Source: Argonema antarcticum A004/B2 (GTDB lineage Bacteria > Cyanobacteriota > Cyanobacteriia > Cyanobacteriales > Aerosakkonemataceae). From it: a stretch of 41,713 nucleotides of DNA. This document shows positions 8,107 to 17,662 of the stretch, piece by piece; position 1 is the first letter of the stretch, and the number at the start of each line of letters is the position of its first letter. A model generated the notes under the pieces. That model did not search any database. It was not told the origin of the DNA and saw only the letters and a list, made by a program, of their open reading frames with translations. The stretch covers positions 1 through 41,713 of the forward strand of contig NZ_JAIQZN010000065.1 in NCBI RefSeq assembly GCF_023333585.1, given 5' to 3'. The translations under genes and the position numbers were made by a program.

Positions 8107-10752
8107 ATGCCTTCCTCTCCCCAGTACCTCAGCGGTAACGAAATTCGCCAAACATTCCTAGACTTCTTTGCCCAGCGGGGGCATCAAATCCTGCCCAGTG
8201 CCTCCCTAGTGCCAGAAGACCCGACAGTGCTGCTGACGATCGCTGGGATGTTACCATTTAAGCCCATCTTTCTCGGACAGAGAACACCAGAATTTCCCCG
8301 CGCCACCACGTCTCAGAAGTGTATACGCACCAACGATATCGAGAACGTTGGTAGGACGGCGAGACACCACACTTTCTTCGAGATGCTGGGTAACTTCAGC
8401 TTTGGAGATTATTTTAAAGAACAAGCGATCGCGTGGGCATGGGAACTGTCAACCAAAACCTTTGGATTGGCCCCAGAACGCCTCATCGTCAGCGTCTTCG
8501 AGTCAGATGACGATGCTTTTGCAATTTGGAGAGACAAAATCGGTATCCCAGCGCATCGCATCCAACGCATGGGAGAGGCGGACAACTTCTGGGTGTCTGG
8601 CCCCACCGGCCCTTGTGGCCCTTGTTCGGAAATGTATTACGATTTCCACCCAGAACGGGGCGACGACAACATCGATCTAGAAGATGGCACCCGCTTTATC
8701 GAATTCTACAACTTGGTGTTCATGCAGTACAATCGGGATGCCAACGGCGCACTGACGCCGCTACAAAACCAGAACATCGACACCGGGATGGGTTTGGAGA
8801 GGATGGCGCAAATCCTCCAAAAAGTACCGAATAACTACGAAACAGATTTGATTTTCCCGATTATCAAAACGGCGGCTGAAATTGCTGGCATTGATTACAA
8901 CCAAGCTGATGAGAAAACCAAAGTTTCTCTCAAAGTGATTGGCGACCACGTTCGCGCAGTCGTCCACATGATCGCCGATGAAATTCGGGCATCAAATGTG
9001 GGTCGCGGTTATGTGTTACGCAGGTTAATTCGTCGCGTTGTGCGTCACGGGCGACTGATTGGAATTGAGGGAGAATTTACGACTAAAGTAGCCCAGAGTG
9101 CGATCGCACTTTCGGAATCTGCTTATCCCAACGTGCGACAACGGGAAGCGCAAATCAAAGCAGAACTGCAAAGAGAAGAATCTCGCTTCCTCAAAACGCT
9201 GGAACGCGGCGAAAAACTGCTGGAAGAAATTCTCGATCGCGTCAAACAGCAAGGGAAAACGCAAATCGACGGACGCGATGCCTTTACTCTTTACGATACT
9301 TACGGTTTTCCAGTAGAACTAACTGAAGAAGTTGCCGAAGAACACGGACTTACTGTAGATAAAATCGGCTACGCAGCGGCGATGGAAGAACAAACGCAGC
9401 GTGCTAGGGAAGCCCATGAAACTATCGATTTAACTGTACAAGGTTCTCTCGATAAATTAGCCGAAAATATCCAAGTTACTCAATTTTTGGGTTATAGCCA
9501 ACCAGTCAGCCAAAGCGTCGTCGAAGCCATACTCGTAAACGGCAAATCGGGAGAAGAAGCGGAAGCAGGAACACAGGTGCAAATCGTCCTAGATAAGACG
9601 CCATTTTATGCGGAATCGGGCGGACAAATAGGCGATCGCGGTTACATTAGTGGCGATGACATTTTAATCCGAATTGAAGATGTCAAAAAAGAATCGGATT
9701 TCTTCGTACACTTCGGACGCATCGAACGCGGTACGTTGCGCGTTGGGGATACCGTTACCGCCCAAATCGATCGCTCTTGTCGTCGTCGCGTGCAAGCTAA
9801 TCATACCGCAACCCACTTATTGCAAGCCGCGTTGAAGAAAATAGTCGATGATTCGATATCGCAAGCGGGTTCGTTGGTAGCCTTTGACAGACTGCGTTTT
9901 GACTTCAACTGTCCTCGCGCATTAACAGGGGAAGAAGTGCAACAAGTTGAGGAACAAGTTAATACTTGGATAGCGGAAGCACACGCTGCTAAAGTAGAAG
10001 TTTTACCGCTAGCTGAAGCAAAGGCAAAAGGTGCGATCGCTATGTTCGGCGAAAAATACGGCGACGAAGTGCGAGTGCTGGATTTCCCCGGCGTTTCGAT
10101 GGAACTTTGCGGCGGAACTCATGTCAGCAACACCGCTGAAATAGGCGTTTTCAAGATTATTTCCGAATCGGGTGTAGCTTCGGGAGTAAGACGCATTGAA
10201 GCCGTGGCGGGGCCATCTGTTTTGGAATACTTGAACGTGCGAGATAAAGTGGTGAAAGAGCTTAGCGCCATTTTTAAAGCCAAACCGGAAGAATTGCCCG
10301 ATCGCATCAATAATCTCCAAACCGAACTAAAATCAACCCAGAAACAATTAGACGCACTGAAAGCAGAACTTGCGATCGCCAAATCCGACCAATTCCTATC
10401 ACAAGTCGAAACAGTTGGCGATTACAAAATCCTCGTTGCACAGCTGGGAGACGTTGACGCCGAATCCCTCAAAACAGCAGCAGAAAGATTACAGCAAAAA
10501 CTCGGCAATGCTGCTGTAGTGTTAGCGTCAGTTCCCGAAGCACAAAAAGTGAATTTTATAGCACTTTTTAGTCCTGATGTCAACAAAAAAGGGTTACAAG
10601 CTGGAAAATTTATTGGTGCGATCGCTAAAATTTGCGGAGGCGGCGGCGGCGGACGACCCAACCTAGCTCAAGCTGGCGGACGCGACCCCAGCAAGTTACA
10701 AGAAGCCTTAGAATTAGCTCGCACGCAGTTACTTGAGGGTTTGCAGGCGTAA
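8107..10752 (+). CDS. alaS: Alanyl-tRNA synthetase
   Basis: Class II synthetase that charges tRNA-Ala and edits mischarged Ser and Gly. Its 881 residues match the full bacterial length. The class II core runs from about 5 to 250 ([15 protein letters not shown], the motif 2 region [18 protein letters not shown], motif 3 region [11 protein letters not shown]). The editing domain carries the zinc-type ligands H566 and H570 (HTATHLL) and C668 and H672 (CGGTH). A coiled segment and a C-Ala domain with [15 protein letters not shown] close the protein. It is transcribed alone, with a strong terminator just after it. Confidence 0.97.
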   Translation: MPSSPQYLSGNEIRQTFLDFFAQRGHQILPSASLVPEDPTVLLTIAGMLPFKPIFLGQRTPEFPRATTSQKCIRTNDIENVGRTARHHTFFEMLGNFSFGDYFKEQAIAWAWELSTKTFGLAPERLIVSVFESDDDAFAIWRDKIGIPAHRIQRMGEADNFWVSGPTGPCGPCSEMYYDFHPERGDDNIDLEDGTRFIEFYNLVFMQYNRDANGALTPLQNQNIDTGMGLERMAQILQKVPNNYETDLIFPIIKTAAEIAGIDYNQADEKTKVSLKVIGDHVRAVVHMIADEIRASNVGRGYVLRRLIRRVVRHGRLIGIEGEFTTKVAQSAIALSESAYPNVRQREAQIKAELQREESRFLKTLERGEKLLEEILDRVKQQGKTQIDGRDAFTLYDTYGFPVELTEEVAEEHGLTVDKIGYAAAMEEQTQRAREAHETIDLTVQGSLDKLAENIQVTQFLGYSQPVSQSVVEAILVNGKSGEEAEAGTQVQIVLDKTPFYAESGGQIGDRGYISGDDILIRIEDVKKESDFFVHFGRIERGTLRVGDTVTAQIDRSCRRRVQANHTATHLLQAALKKIVDDSISQAGSLVAFDRLRFDFNCPRALTGEEVQQVEEQVNTWIAEAHAAKVEVLPLAEAKAKGAIAMFGEKYGDEVRVLDFPGVSMELCGGTHVSNTAEIGVFKIISESGVASGVRRIEAVAGPSVLEYLNVRDKVVKELSAIFKAKPEELPDRINNLQTELKSTQKQLDALKAELAIAKSDQFLSQVETVGDYKILVAQLGDVDAESLKTAAERLQQKLGNAAVVLASVPEAQKVNFIALFSPDVNKKGLQAGKFIGAIAKICGGGGGGRPNLAQAGGRDPSKLQEALELARTQLLEGLQA

Positions 10753-10784
10753 ATTTGGACATTGCTAATCCCTGACAATAACTT

Positions 10785-10826
10785 TTGGGTGAGTTACACT
10801 GCGTTAACGCACCCAACTTTTTTTTG
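10785..10826 (+). terminator. Intrinsic terminator after alaS
   Basis: TTGGGTG (10785-10791) pairs with CACCCAA (10810-10816), and a run of nine T residues (10818-10826) follows. Inner bases GTTA/TAAC can extend the stem. This lies 33 bp after the alaS stop and has all parts of a rho-independent terminator. Confidence 0.75.
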
Positions 10827-10914
10827 CAACGAGTAGCTCAGGGTTTGGCCGTATTTTAAATTAAATTCATCTACAACCTCAAACCTTAAATTTGAAATTA
10901 CCTTCACTAATTTC

Positions 10915-12681
10915 ATGAAACTGCGTCAAAAGACACTGCTGGTTATTGGTCTAAGCCTCGTAGGGCTAGTTGGGGTTTTGTATGCCACCGCATACATCCA
11001 TCTCATGAAGCATACCCACGACTTGGAGGTAGATTATACTACCCAGGGAGTGAAACGCGCCTTAGATGCCTTGGATGAGGATGTTAGCAACTTGAGTATC
11101 GTGGTTCGTCAGTTAGGTGCTTGGGACGACACCTACAACTTCATGGTAGATTCCAACAACCGCTATCTCAAAACGAATCTTTCTAATCAGACTTTCGCCG
11201 ATTTTAGGCTTAACACAACTGTATTAATCAACACTTCCGGTCGATGGGTCTTCAAAAAAGGCTTCGATTTAAAGTATAATAAAGAGATTCTCGTATCAAA
11301 GGGACTGCAAGAGCATTTGAAGGCTAAGAGTCTTTTGCTACAACACACTACACCAAAAAGCAGTCATAAGGGAATCGTCTTGTTGCCGGAAGGACTCTTG
11401 CTGATTGCTTCCCATCCTGTCGTCACCAACAAATTCGACAGCCCAATTCACGGCACCTTGGTCATGGGACGCTACCTAGACGCTGAGGAAATTCAGCGTT
11501 TAGCCACTCTGACCCAGTTATCTATAAGTATCCATCCTTTAAATAATGTACAGCTACCTCCCAACTTACAGGCAATGAGTAGCGCTCTGGCAGAAAAAGA
11601 GAAGCAAGAGGTGGTGGGAGAAATCCCAAATCCGAAATCCGAAATCCAAAATGGGGAGATTCTCGTCCGACCGCTAGATGAAAATGCGATCGCAGGTTAT
11701 ACCATCCTGAAGGATATCTACGGCAAACCCGCTTTACTAATGGAAGTGAAATTTCCGAGAATTATTTACAATCAAGGAAAAGCTAGCCTAATTTATCTCC
11801 TCTTCTCACTCTTGGGAGCAGGGTTTGTGTTTGGTATAGGCAATCTATTGTTATTAGAAAAAATGGTTTTATCGCGGTTGGCTCGTCTCAGCGATGGAGT
11901 CAAAAGCATTGGTAAAAGCGGCGATCTTTCCTTGCGCGTATCCAGTGCTGGAGAAGATGAATTGTCCAGTCTTGGAAGAACAATTAACTGGATGCTAGAA
12001 ACATTAGAATCTTCTTTAAAACAACTCAAATCAGAACAAGAAAAAGCCGAACACCTACTGTTAAATATCTTGCCATCGGCAATTGCAGAGCGGTTGAAAA
12101 AAGAAGAATCTATCATTGCCGATAGCTTCGCAGAAGCTACCGTTCTATTTGCTGACATCGTTGGTTTTACCAAACTGGCAGCTCGGACATCTCCGGTTGA
12201 ACTGGTAAGCTTACTTAACCAAATATTTTCGGCATTTGACCGACTGGTTGAACTACATGGGTTGGAAAAAATTAAAACAATAGGCGATGCTTATATGGTG
12301 GTTGGAGGTTTGCCTACACCAAGGCCCGATCACGCCGTAGCGGTCGCTGAAATGGCCATTGATATGCAGGAGGCAATCAAGCAATTCAACGTTGCAAATA
12401 ATGTGGATTTCAGTATCCGAATTGGCATCAACACCGGGCCTGTTGTCGCCGGAGTCATAGGTATCAAAAAGTTTATCTACGATTTGTGGGGTGACACTGT
12501 TAACACTGCTAGCCGCATGGAATCTCACGGTTTGGCAGGCTGTATTCAAATGACAGAAGCAACTTACAAGTGTTTAAAGGACAAGTTCGATTTTGAAAAC
12601 CGGGGTGTAATCCAGGTAAAAGGGAAAGGAGACATGACCGTTTATCTACTCCTTGCCAAGAAAGCTATAGCTAGGGGCTAG
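10915..12681 (+). CDS. CHASE4-HAMP adenylate cyclase (class III)
   Basis: A 588-residue membrane receptor cyclase making cAMP. An N-terminal membrane helix (about 6-30) is followed by a periplasmic CHASE4-type sensor domain (QLGAWDDTYNFM near residue 65), a second membrane helix (about 288-312), a HAMP linker and a class III cyclase domain (about 400-580). Metal-binding D414 (ADIVGFT) and D458 (KTIGDAY) are present. K452 and D523 are the adenine-specifying pair, and N530 and R534 the transition-state residues, so adenylate rather than guanylate cyclase is expected. The CHASE4 ligand is unknown. It is monocistronic and followed by heptamer and G-rich repeats. Confidence 0.9.
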   Translation: MKLRQKTLLVIGLSLVGLVGVLYATAYIHLMKHTHDLEVDYTTQGVKRALDALDEDVSNLSIVVRQLGAWDDTYNFMVDSNNRYLKTNLSNQTFADFRLNTTVLINTSGRWVFKKGFDLKYNKEILVSKGLQEHLKAKSLLLQHTTPKSSHKGIVLLPEGLLLIASHPVVTNKFDSPIHGTLVMGRYLDAEEIQRLATLTQLSISIHPLNNVQLPPNLQAMSSALAEKEKQEVVGEIPNPKSEIQNGEILVRPLDENAIAGYTILKDIYGKPALLMEVKFPRIIYNQGKASLIYLLFSLLGAGFVFGIGNLLLLEKMVLSRLARLSDGVKSIGKSGDLSLRVSSAGEDELSSLGRTINWMLETLESSLKQLKSEQEKAEHLLLNILPSAIAERLKKEESIIADSFAEATVLFADIVGFTKLAARTSPVELVSLLNQIFSAFDRLVELHGLEKIKTIGDAYMVVGGLPTPRPDHAVAVAEMAIDMQEAIKQFNVANNVDFSIRIGINTGPVVAGVIGIKKFIYDLWGDTVNTASRMESHGLAGCIQMTEATYKCLKDKFDFENRGVIQVKGKGDMTVYLLLAKKAIARG

Positions 12682-12682
12682 G

Positions 12683-12711
12683 AAAGTCAAAAGTCAAAAG
12701 TCAAAAGTCAA
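12683..12711. repeat. Heptanucleotide tandem repeat (AAAAGTC x4)
   Basis: Starts two bases after the cyclase stop codon. It is the inverse of the CTTTTGA array at 8005-8035. Confidence 0.8.
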
Positions 12712-12751
12712 AAAAAAGAAAATTCGGCTCTTCGATGCTTACTATGCTATG

Positions 12752-12831
12752 GCAGAGGGGCAGGGGTAAGAGGGACAGAGGGACAGAGGGGAGGGGGTAA
12801 GAGGGGCAGAGGGGAGGGGGTAAGAGGGGAA
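12752..12831. repeat. G-rich purine repeat
   Basis: About 80 bp of degenerate units built from GAGGGGCA, GGGTAAGA and GGGACAGAG, with many G3-G5 runs on the plus strand. Such a run could form G-quadruplexes. A different purine 9-mer repeat ends the window at 41637. Confidence 0.7.
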
Positions 12832-12951
12832 AAGAAATAAAAATGTTCTGATTATGAACAAAAACATTACAACTCCGAAACAGCCAGAATTTCAGGAATC
12901 ATCTCATTTGTCTTTGTAGCTGTAGGTAACTTATCAGCAGACTCAACAAAT

Positions 12952-13365
12952 ATGAACTTTTCCTGGTTAAAATCCTCAAAGAAAGGCTGGATTTTTGCTT
13001 TTTGGTTCTACTTTGCTGTTTTAATCACAATATCTATCTCAGCATACTTGAAAGTTCTCCCCGTTAAATCCTCTACCATCCCTTATTACGATACGATCGG
13101 GCATTTTATATTGTTAGGTATGGCTGCTTTCTTCGGTCATCTAGCCCTAAGCAAACGAAAAATTTCTGTCTGGTCTATTTCAATACCGCTGGCTCCACTT
13201 CTAGTGGCAATTTGTTGCATAGCTGATGAGCTGCTCCAGACACTTTCACCTAACCGAAGTGCTAGTTTTTACGATCTAGCGGCTGACTGGGTGGGCATCG
13301 CGATCTTTTATTTATTAGCAGAACGAGTAAAATTGAAAAAGTCACTAGGTGAGGAAAAACTATGA
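12952..13365 (+). CDS. VanZ-family membrane protein
   Basis: A 137-residue protein with four predicted membrane helices. It carries the VanZ pattern: an Asp and His in YYDTIGHFILLG (about residue 46) and the element DELLQTLSPNRSASFYDLAA (about 90-110) before the last helix. VanZ of enterococci gives low-level teicoplanin resistance, but the wide family has no settled biochemical role; envelope adaptation is the usual guess. Its stop codon overlaps the start of the next gene by four bases (ATGA), so the two are translationally coupled. Confidence 0.85.
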   Translation: MNFSWLKSSKKGWIFAFWFYFAVLITISISAYLKVLPVKSSTIPYYDTIGHFILLGMAAFFGHLALSKRKISVWSISIPLAPLLVAICCIADELLQTLSPNRSASFYDLAADWVGIAIFYLLAERVKLKKSLGEEKL

Positions 13366-13781
13366 AATGTCCTGCTTGTGAAAATCAGTTAACCCAGATA
13401 GTTGCTGGAAGTATAACGGTTGATGGTTGTGAAGGTGGTTGCGGCGGAGTTTGGTTTGACAGATTTGAACTTCAAAAGGTTGACGAACCACACGAGTCAG
13501 CTGGGGAAATTCTTCTGGAAATTCCCAAAAATGAACAAATAAAGGTCGATGAAGCTAAAAAGCGGCGTTGTCCCAGGTGCATAAATGTTGTGATGATGCG
13601 CCACTTTTTTAGCGTTAAAAGACAGGTTTTAGTTGATGAATGTCCTAAGTGTGGAGGTTTTTGGTTAGACAGTGGGGAATTGGCTAAAATCAGGAGTGAG
13701 TTTAGTTCTGAGACAGCTAAAGAAGCGGCGGCAGAACAATATTTTTCCGAAATTTTACAGGAATACGGAATGGAAAGTTGA
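13362..13781 (+). CDS. Double zf-TFIIB zinc-ribbon protein
   Basis: A 139-residue soluble protein with two copies of the small TFIIB-type zinc finger. The first is MKCPACENQL...GCGGVWFDRFEL (about 1-40) and the second is RCPRCINVVM...ECPKCGGFWLDSGEL (about 69-107). The CPxC and CxGxW(F/L)D elements are intact in both, so two zinc ions should bind. The fold is widespread as a small bacterial protein with unknown partner; direct DNA binding is not proven for it. The start ATG is in the 4-bp overlap with the VanZ gene, which makes a two-gene operon likely. Confidence 0.85.
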   Translation: MKCPACENQLTQIVAGSITVDGCEGGCGGVWFDRFELQKVDEPHESAGEILLEIPKNEQIKVDEAKKRRCPRCINVVMMRHFFSVKRQVLVDECPKCGGFWLDSGELAKIRSEFSSETAKEAAAEQYFSEILQEYGMES

Positions 13782-13901
13782 CCAGTAAACAAAGATGGGG
13801 GAAAGCTGCGATCGCCAAATTCATAAAATATCGCTCAACTAAATAAACTGTTCGGAAATTTTGCTTGCTTTGTTCCAGCTACTATGTTATGTAGTTTGGA
13901 T

Positions 13902-14049
13902 TTAGGGCATTACTTGTAATCGGTAAAAGTCTTTAAATGTTCGGTAGCGTGAACCATGAAATCCGATGAGAATTGTCATAATTTCGCTCAAAGTCAAGCG
14001 CGTTTTTGGTCGGCTTTGACCCACTACTTCTGGTAACAACAATAGTTTT
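13902..14049 (-). pseudogene. IS982-family transposase remnant (N-terminal part)
   Basis: On the minus strand the end of an open frame reads PKTRLTLSEIMTILIGFHGS followed by RYRTFKDFYRL and a stop at 13902. SEIMTI(L)I.FH.S.YR.FK.FY is the conserved N-terminal element of IS982-type DDE transposases. Only about 45 residues survive: there is no plausible start, the catalytic domain is missing, and the upstream end runs into a palindromic tandem repeat. It is a dead fragment. The right boundary is approximate. Confidence 0.65.
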
Positions 14050-14067
14050 ATATGTGACGTGAATGCA

Positions 14068-14187
14068 ACTTTTGGGCTGGCTCGAGCCAGTCCCAAAAGT
14101 CGCTTGTTTGTGGCTCGAGCCAGTCCCAAAAGTCGCTTGTTTGTGGCTCGAGCCAGCCCAAAAGTCGCTTGTTTGTCGCTCGAGCCC
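14068..14187. repeat. Palindromic tandem repeat, 33-bp unit
   Basis: Units beginning GGCTCGAGCCAGTCCCAAAA start at 14079, 14112 and 14145, with a partial fourth at 14177; the third unit is 32 bp. The segment 14068-14100 is itself a near-perfect dyad (ACTTTTGGGCTGG ... CCAGtCCCAAAAGT) centred on CTCGAG. As the unit is a multiple of three, several frames read open across it in both strands, but none looks like a real protein. Confidence 0.8.
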
Positions 14188-14321
14188 TCCATCGAACTCA
14201 CGTGGGTAAAGGAAAGTGGGGGAGGAAAACACCTTCAAAAGGTTGCTGGATAAGCGAGATAAAACTGATAGAAATATATTGCCAAAAAACATAAATTTGG
14301 TTTCTTGCGAGTCAATTATGC

Positions 14322-14387
14322 TGTAGGGACACGGCATCAGAAAATCATGTCTCTCATCCAAAATTTTAATTACGCCGTGTCCCTACA
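14322..14387. repeat. Short inverted-repeat element (TGTAGGGACACGGC)
   Basis: TGTAGGGACACGGC at 14322-14335 and its exact complement at 14374-14387 bound a 66-bp non-coding element. It looks like a MITE-type dispersed repeat. It lies between the transposase remnant and the Uma2 gene. Confidence 0.6.
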
Positions 14388-14455
14388 AAAATGTTCTCGG
14401 CACACCATGATAATTCCTCTAGACCCAGAAACCCCATTTCTAATGGTGAATACTT

Positions 14456-15025
14456 TTAATAAAGGGATAGACTCAAGTTAAATCCAGGTAATACATTTTC
14501 ACCCGATAATTCTGTGGGAAGATTTCGCACTTCCACATCTTGTCCTTGGCGATAAATTTCTACTTGTTGCTGTTGGGGATTAATCAACCATCCCAATTGC
14601 ACTCCTGCATCCATATATTCCCGCATTTTGTCACGCAACATTTCTAAATCGTCTGTTGCTGACCTTAATTCTATGATAAAATCGGGTGCGATCGGGGGAA
14701 ATTTGCGCCTTTGTTCGGGAGTGAGTGCTTCCCAACGTTCCCTGCGAATCCAAGCGGCATCTGGAGAACGATCGGCACTATTGGGCAACTTAAATATAGT
14801 TGAGGAACTGAAGGTAAAACCGAGTCGCGTTTGCCGATTCCAGATTCCCAAATCGATAATTAAGTCGGCTTCTCGATTGCCGCTTTCTCCTCCCACGGGT
14901 GACATAATAATTAATTCTCCTTTGGCAGTACGTTCAAATTTAAACTCGCGGTTATTTTGACAGATCTCGTAGAACTGTTCGTCTGTCAGGTGAACGGTGT
15001 CTAGGTTTAATGTTAAAGCACTCAT
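14456..15025 (-). CDS. Uma2-family PD-(D/E)XK protein (DUF820)
   Basis: A 189-residue Uma2-family protein, a putative restriction-endonuclease-fold group greatly expanded in cyanobacteria and of unproven function. The nuclease-like core is visible: GESGNREADLIIDLG (N-terminal helix), SPDAAW (Asp), PDFIIELRS (Glu) and KMREYMDAGVQLGWLINP. I start at 15025 (MSALTL); an upstream in-frame ATG at 15052 adds nine residues with no better ribosome site. The gene stands alone, flanked by repeats. Confidence 0.85.
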   Translation of the reverse strand: MSALTLNLDTVHLTDEQFYEICQNNREFKFERTAKGELIIMSPVGGESGNREADLIIDLGIWNRQTRLGFTFSSSTIFKLPNSADRSPDAAWIRRERWEALTPEQRRKFPPIAPDFIIELRSATDDLEMLRDKMREYMDAGVQLGWLINPQQQQVEIYRQGQDVEVRNLPTELSGENVLPGFNLSLSLY

Positions 15026-15052
15026 AATTTTACACCTAGCCTGAATAGCCAT

Positions 15053-15372
15053 AAAAAATATATCATATCAAGTCCGGTGGCATCGTTAGTACATGAGTGA
15101 TATCGTCAAATTGTCTGTTGTCATCGTTGGTTACATTTTTACCGCAGATGTAGGCGCTTCGCCTGACCGTAGGGTAGACAGATGAACGCTCCGGAACGCA
15201 GATAAGAATAATGACCAGAATTTTTTAGGTAACCGATGCGTAAGGACATGATATCATTCTACTCCTTGCTTGAGAACGCCATACTGGTGCGGTTATACAA
15301 CCAGATATCAAAGCGGATTTGGTATCGGTAGGTTAAGCTACTCTATGCAAGTCGCTAAGTTGTAGTTGTACC
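15053..15372. other. Intergenic region before cbiG-cobJ
   Basis: About 320 bp without a gene. The middle is occupied by an interrupted dispersed repeat (15141-15243). The last 100 bp before the TTG start of cbiG-cobJ contain no cobalamin riboswitch that I can recognise and no clear promoter. Confidence 0.5.
15141..15243. repeat. Dispersed repeat copy B, interrupted by a small insert
   Basis: Matches copy A at 7268-7351 from ACCGCAGATG to AGGTAACC and TGCGTAA. Relative to copy A, about 25 bp (15151-15175, TAGGCGCTTCGCCT... with an AGGCG-CTT-CGCCT hairpin) replace two bases, and TCCGGAACGC replaces AGATAAACGC. The insert has the size and hairpin form of the small dispersed repeats described in Nostoc. 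Confidence 0.65.
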
Positions 15373-17298
15373 TTGAGTAAGTTACTTTTTGAAGAATATC
15401 AGCCGCTAGCTGCGATCGCAACCACCCCCACCGCAGCTAAACGCCTATTGCCTCTCACTCAGTCGGTTGGTGCAACCCTCTGGGTGCCAGAATCCCTAAC
15501 GGGAATAGAGGGCACGCAGGTTTACAACGGTTCCCTGAAAGATCATTTGACTAATATATGGCAGGAAAACCGGGGTTTTATGTTCTGTTTGGCGACTGGT
15601 GCGGTTGTGCGGTTGATTGCACCTCTGCTGGAGAATAAATCTCGCGATCCCGCCGTGGTAGTTATTGATGAAGCGGGTAAATTTGTCATCAGCTTGTGTA
15701 GCGGACACCAAGGCGGCGCTGATAAACTGGCAAATGCGATCGCACTCCAACTCAACGTCACACCAGTGATCACAGGTGCTTCTGCCGGATTGGGATTACC
15801 CGCCGTAGATATTTTAGGGGTTCCTTTTGGTTGGCATAAAGGTGACGGAGATTGGACGAAAGTAGCTGCTGCAATCTCCAGAGGCGAACCAGTACAAGTA
15901 ATTCAAGAAGTCGGTTCTATTTTGTGGCAATCTCATCTTCCCGAAGAACATCCATTTCATTTTGGATTTCCAGAATATAGCGCTACAACTAAAGAGGAAT
16001 CTATCTCGTCAAAAGCTAGAATTTGGATTAGTTTTACGCAGCGACAATTCGCACCAGAATCGGATTTGCCAAAAGTGCAATGGCATCCCAGAGTATTGTG
16101 GGTAGGGATAGGATGCGAACGAGGAACGCCGAAACAACTAATAGAAAAATCGATCGAACAAGTTTTTCTGGCGAATCATTTGGCTTTGGGTGCGATCGCA
16201 GGTATTGCTACGATTGATATTAAAGCCGATGAAGTGGGATTAGTGGAAATTTGTCAAGAAAACAAATGGCCTTTACGCACTTTTTTACCCGAAGTGCTGC
16301 GTTCCGTTACCGTTCCCAATCCTTCAGCGGTGGTAGAAGCAGAAGTAGGTACTCCCAGCGTAGCCGAAGCTGCTGCTTTATGTGCGGCAGAAAACGATCG
16401 TCTTTTAATTCCCAAACATATTTTCTGCTTTGATTCTGAAGGAAAACCAATCCAAAATCCCCAATCTAAAATTCCAAATCGCATGGGTGCAGTCACAATA
16501 GCTATTGCCCTAGCGGAAAAAGAATATACCGATCGCAGCGGTAAATTATTCCTAATTGGGACTGGCCCAGGACAATTAAATCAGATGACGCCAGCAGCGC
16601 AAACTGCGGTTAACCAAGCAGATGTTGCGATCGGTTATTCTCTCTATATCGATTTGATTTCTCCTCTGTTGCGTCCCGGTCAAATTGTCGAAGCTTTACC
16701 GATTACTCAGGAAGTGCAAAGAGCAAAACGTGCGATCGAACTTGCGAATTGGGGATTAACTGTAGCGGTTGTCTCTTCTGGAGATTGCGGCATCTACGGA
16801 ATGGCTGGTTTAGTAATGGAGGAACTACAAGCACAAGGTTGGGATGGTAAAATTCCTGGGGTGCAAGTGTTTCCTGGCATTACTGCATTGCAATCCGCTG
16901 CATCTCGCGTGGGTGCGCCTTTGATGCACGACTTCTGTGCAATTAGTTTAAGCGATTTGCTCACACCTTGGGAAGTAATTGAGCGCAGACTACGCGCGGC
17001 GGCGATGGCAGATTTTGTCACGGCTTTGTATAATCCAAAATCGAAAACCAGAACCGAACAAATTGCGATCGCGCAAGCTATTTTCTTGCAATACCGCGAT
17101 CCTAATACACCAGTTGCACTTGTCAGAGATGCCTATCGCCAAGATGAGCAGATAACTCTCACTAAACTGGATAAAATGCTGGAAGAGTGCATCGATATGC
17201 TGACAACTGTTATAATTGGTAATTCCAATACTCGCACCCACGCCGAATGGATGATTACTCCACGCGGTTACAAAATAAGCAAAGTCATTAGTCAGTAG
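15373..17298 (+). CDS. cobJ: Fused CbiG / CobJ cobalamin biosynthesis enzyme
   Basis: A 641-residue fusion for corrin-ring synthesis. Residues about 1-190 are the CbiG N-terminal domain (CLATGAVVRLIAPLL, SGHQGGADKLANAIA) and about 235-355 the CbiG C-terminal domain (VGIGCERGTP...IDIKADEVGL), which opens the lactone ring. From about 394 to 635 comes the precorrin-3B C17-methyltransferase CobJ, an SAM-dependent tetrapyrrole methylase with the GTGPG motif, VVSSGDCGIYGMAG and PGITALQSAASRVGAPL. Such fusions are known in cyanobacteria. The start is TTG at 15373. The gene stands alone here, so the rest of the pathway is elsewhere. Confidence 0.92.
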   Translation: MSKLLFEEYQPLAAIATTPTAAKRLLPLTQSVGATLWVPESLTGIEGTQVYNGSLKDHLTNIWQENRGFMFCLATGAVVRLIAPLLENKSRDPAVVVIDEAGKFVISLCSGHQGGADKLANAIALQLNVTPVITGASAGLGLPAVDILGVPFGWHKGDGDWTKVAAAISRGEPVQVIQEVGSILWQSHLPEEHPFHFGFPEYSATTKEESISSKARIWISFTQRQFAPESDLPKVQWHPRVLWVGIGCERGTPKQLIEKSIEQVFLANHLALGAIAGIATIDIKADEVGLVEICQENKWPLRTFLPEVLRSVTVPNPSAVVEAEVGTPSVAEAAALCAAENDRLLIPKHIFCFDSEGKPIQNPQSKIPNRMGAVTIAIALAEKEYTDRSGKLFLIGTGPGQLNQMTPAAQTAVNQADVAIGYSLYIDLISPLLRPGQIVEALPITQEVQRAKRAIELANWGLTVAVVSSGDCGIYGMAGLVMEELQAQGWDGKIPGVQVFPGITALQSAASRVGAPLMHDFCAISLSDLLTPWEVIERRLRAAAMADFVTALYNPKSKTRTEQIAIAQAIFLQYRDPNTPVALVRDAYRQDEQITLTKLDKMLEECIDMLTTVIIGNSNTRTHAEWMITPRGYKISKVISQ

Positions 17299-17662
17299 TC
17301 ATTGGTCATTAGTCATTAGCTTTGTAGGTTGGGTTGAGGTACGAAACCAAACAAATGCGTTGGGTTTCGCTTCACAAGGGCTAAACCTACAAAGAAATGG
17401 CGAAGGTATTATCATGAAATAAGTATGTAATTATAACCGCTTTATTATTAAAATTAATACTTTTAGTTTCAGCATAAATACAGTTGTAATTTTACCAGAT
17501 TGTAACTAATGTAATATAAAGTTAAATTAATTAATATAAATTAATAACATTTTGCTTAAATTTTTATTAACTATAAAATTACTCAGCATTTTTTAAGTAG
17601 TATTAAATCTTATTATAAACCTTACAGAGACTCCTACTAAGTAATAATACATAGGTGAATCG
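17299..17662. other. Intergenic region before the large sensor kinase
   Basis: The first 100 bp hold GTCATTR heptamers (about 17283-17318) and an inverted-repeat element (17320-17394). From about 17420 to 17660 the DNA is very A+T-rich with many TTAA words and presumably carries the kinase promoter, but I cannot fix a -10/-35 pair. Confidence 0.5.
17320..17394. repeat. Inverted-repeat element (CTTTGTAGGTT)
   Basis: CTTTGTAGGTT at 17320-17330 and its exact complement at 17384-17394, with an inner CGAAACC / GGGTTTCG pair. This is a 75-bp foldback repeat of the GTAGGTTGGGTT family. It could also terminate cbiG-cobJ. Confidence 0.6.

Noticed and set aside
14068-14187. CRISPR-like array
   Set aside because: Units abut with no unique spacers, so this is a plain tandem repeat.
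13933-14361. Minus-strand frame of 142 codons, and a plus-strand frame at 14059-14253
   Set aside because: Most of the coding comes from the 33-bp repeat, whose length is a multiple of three; only the IS982-like end is meaningful, and it is in another frame.
15244-15372. Cobalamin riboswitch before cbiG-cobJ
   Set aside because: I could not find a B12-box-like core or the expected paired structure.
17555-17573. Pho box upstream of the ethylene-receptor-like kinase
   Set aside because: Only two octamers of seven out of eight matches at an 11-bp step, in very AT-rich DNA with many TTAA words.
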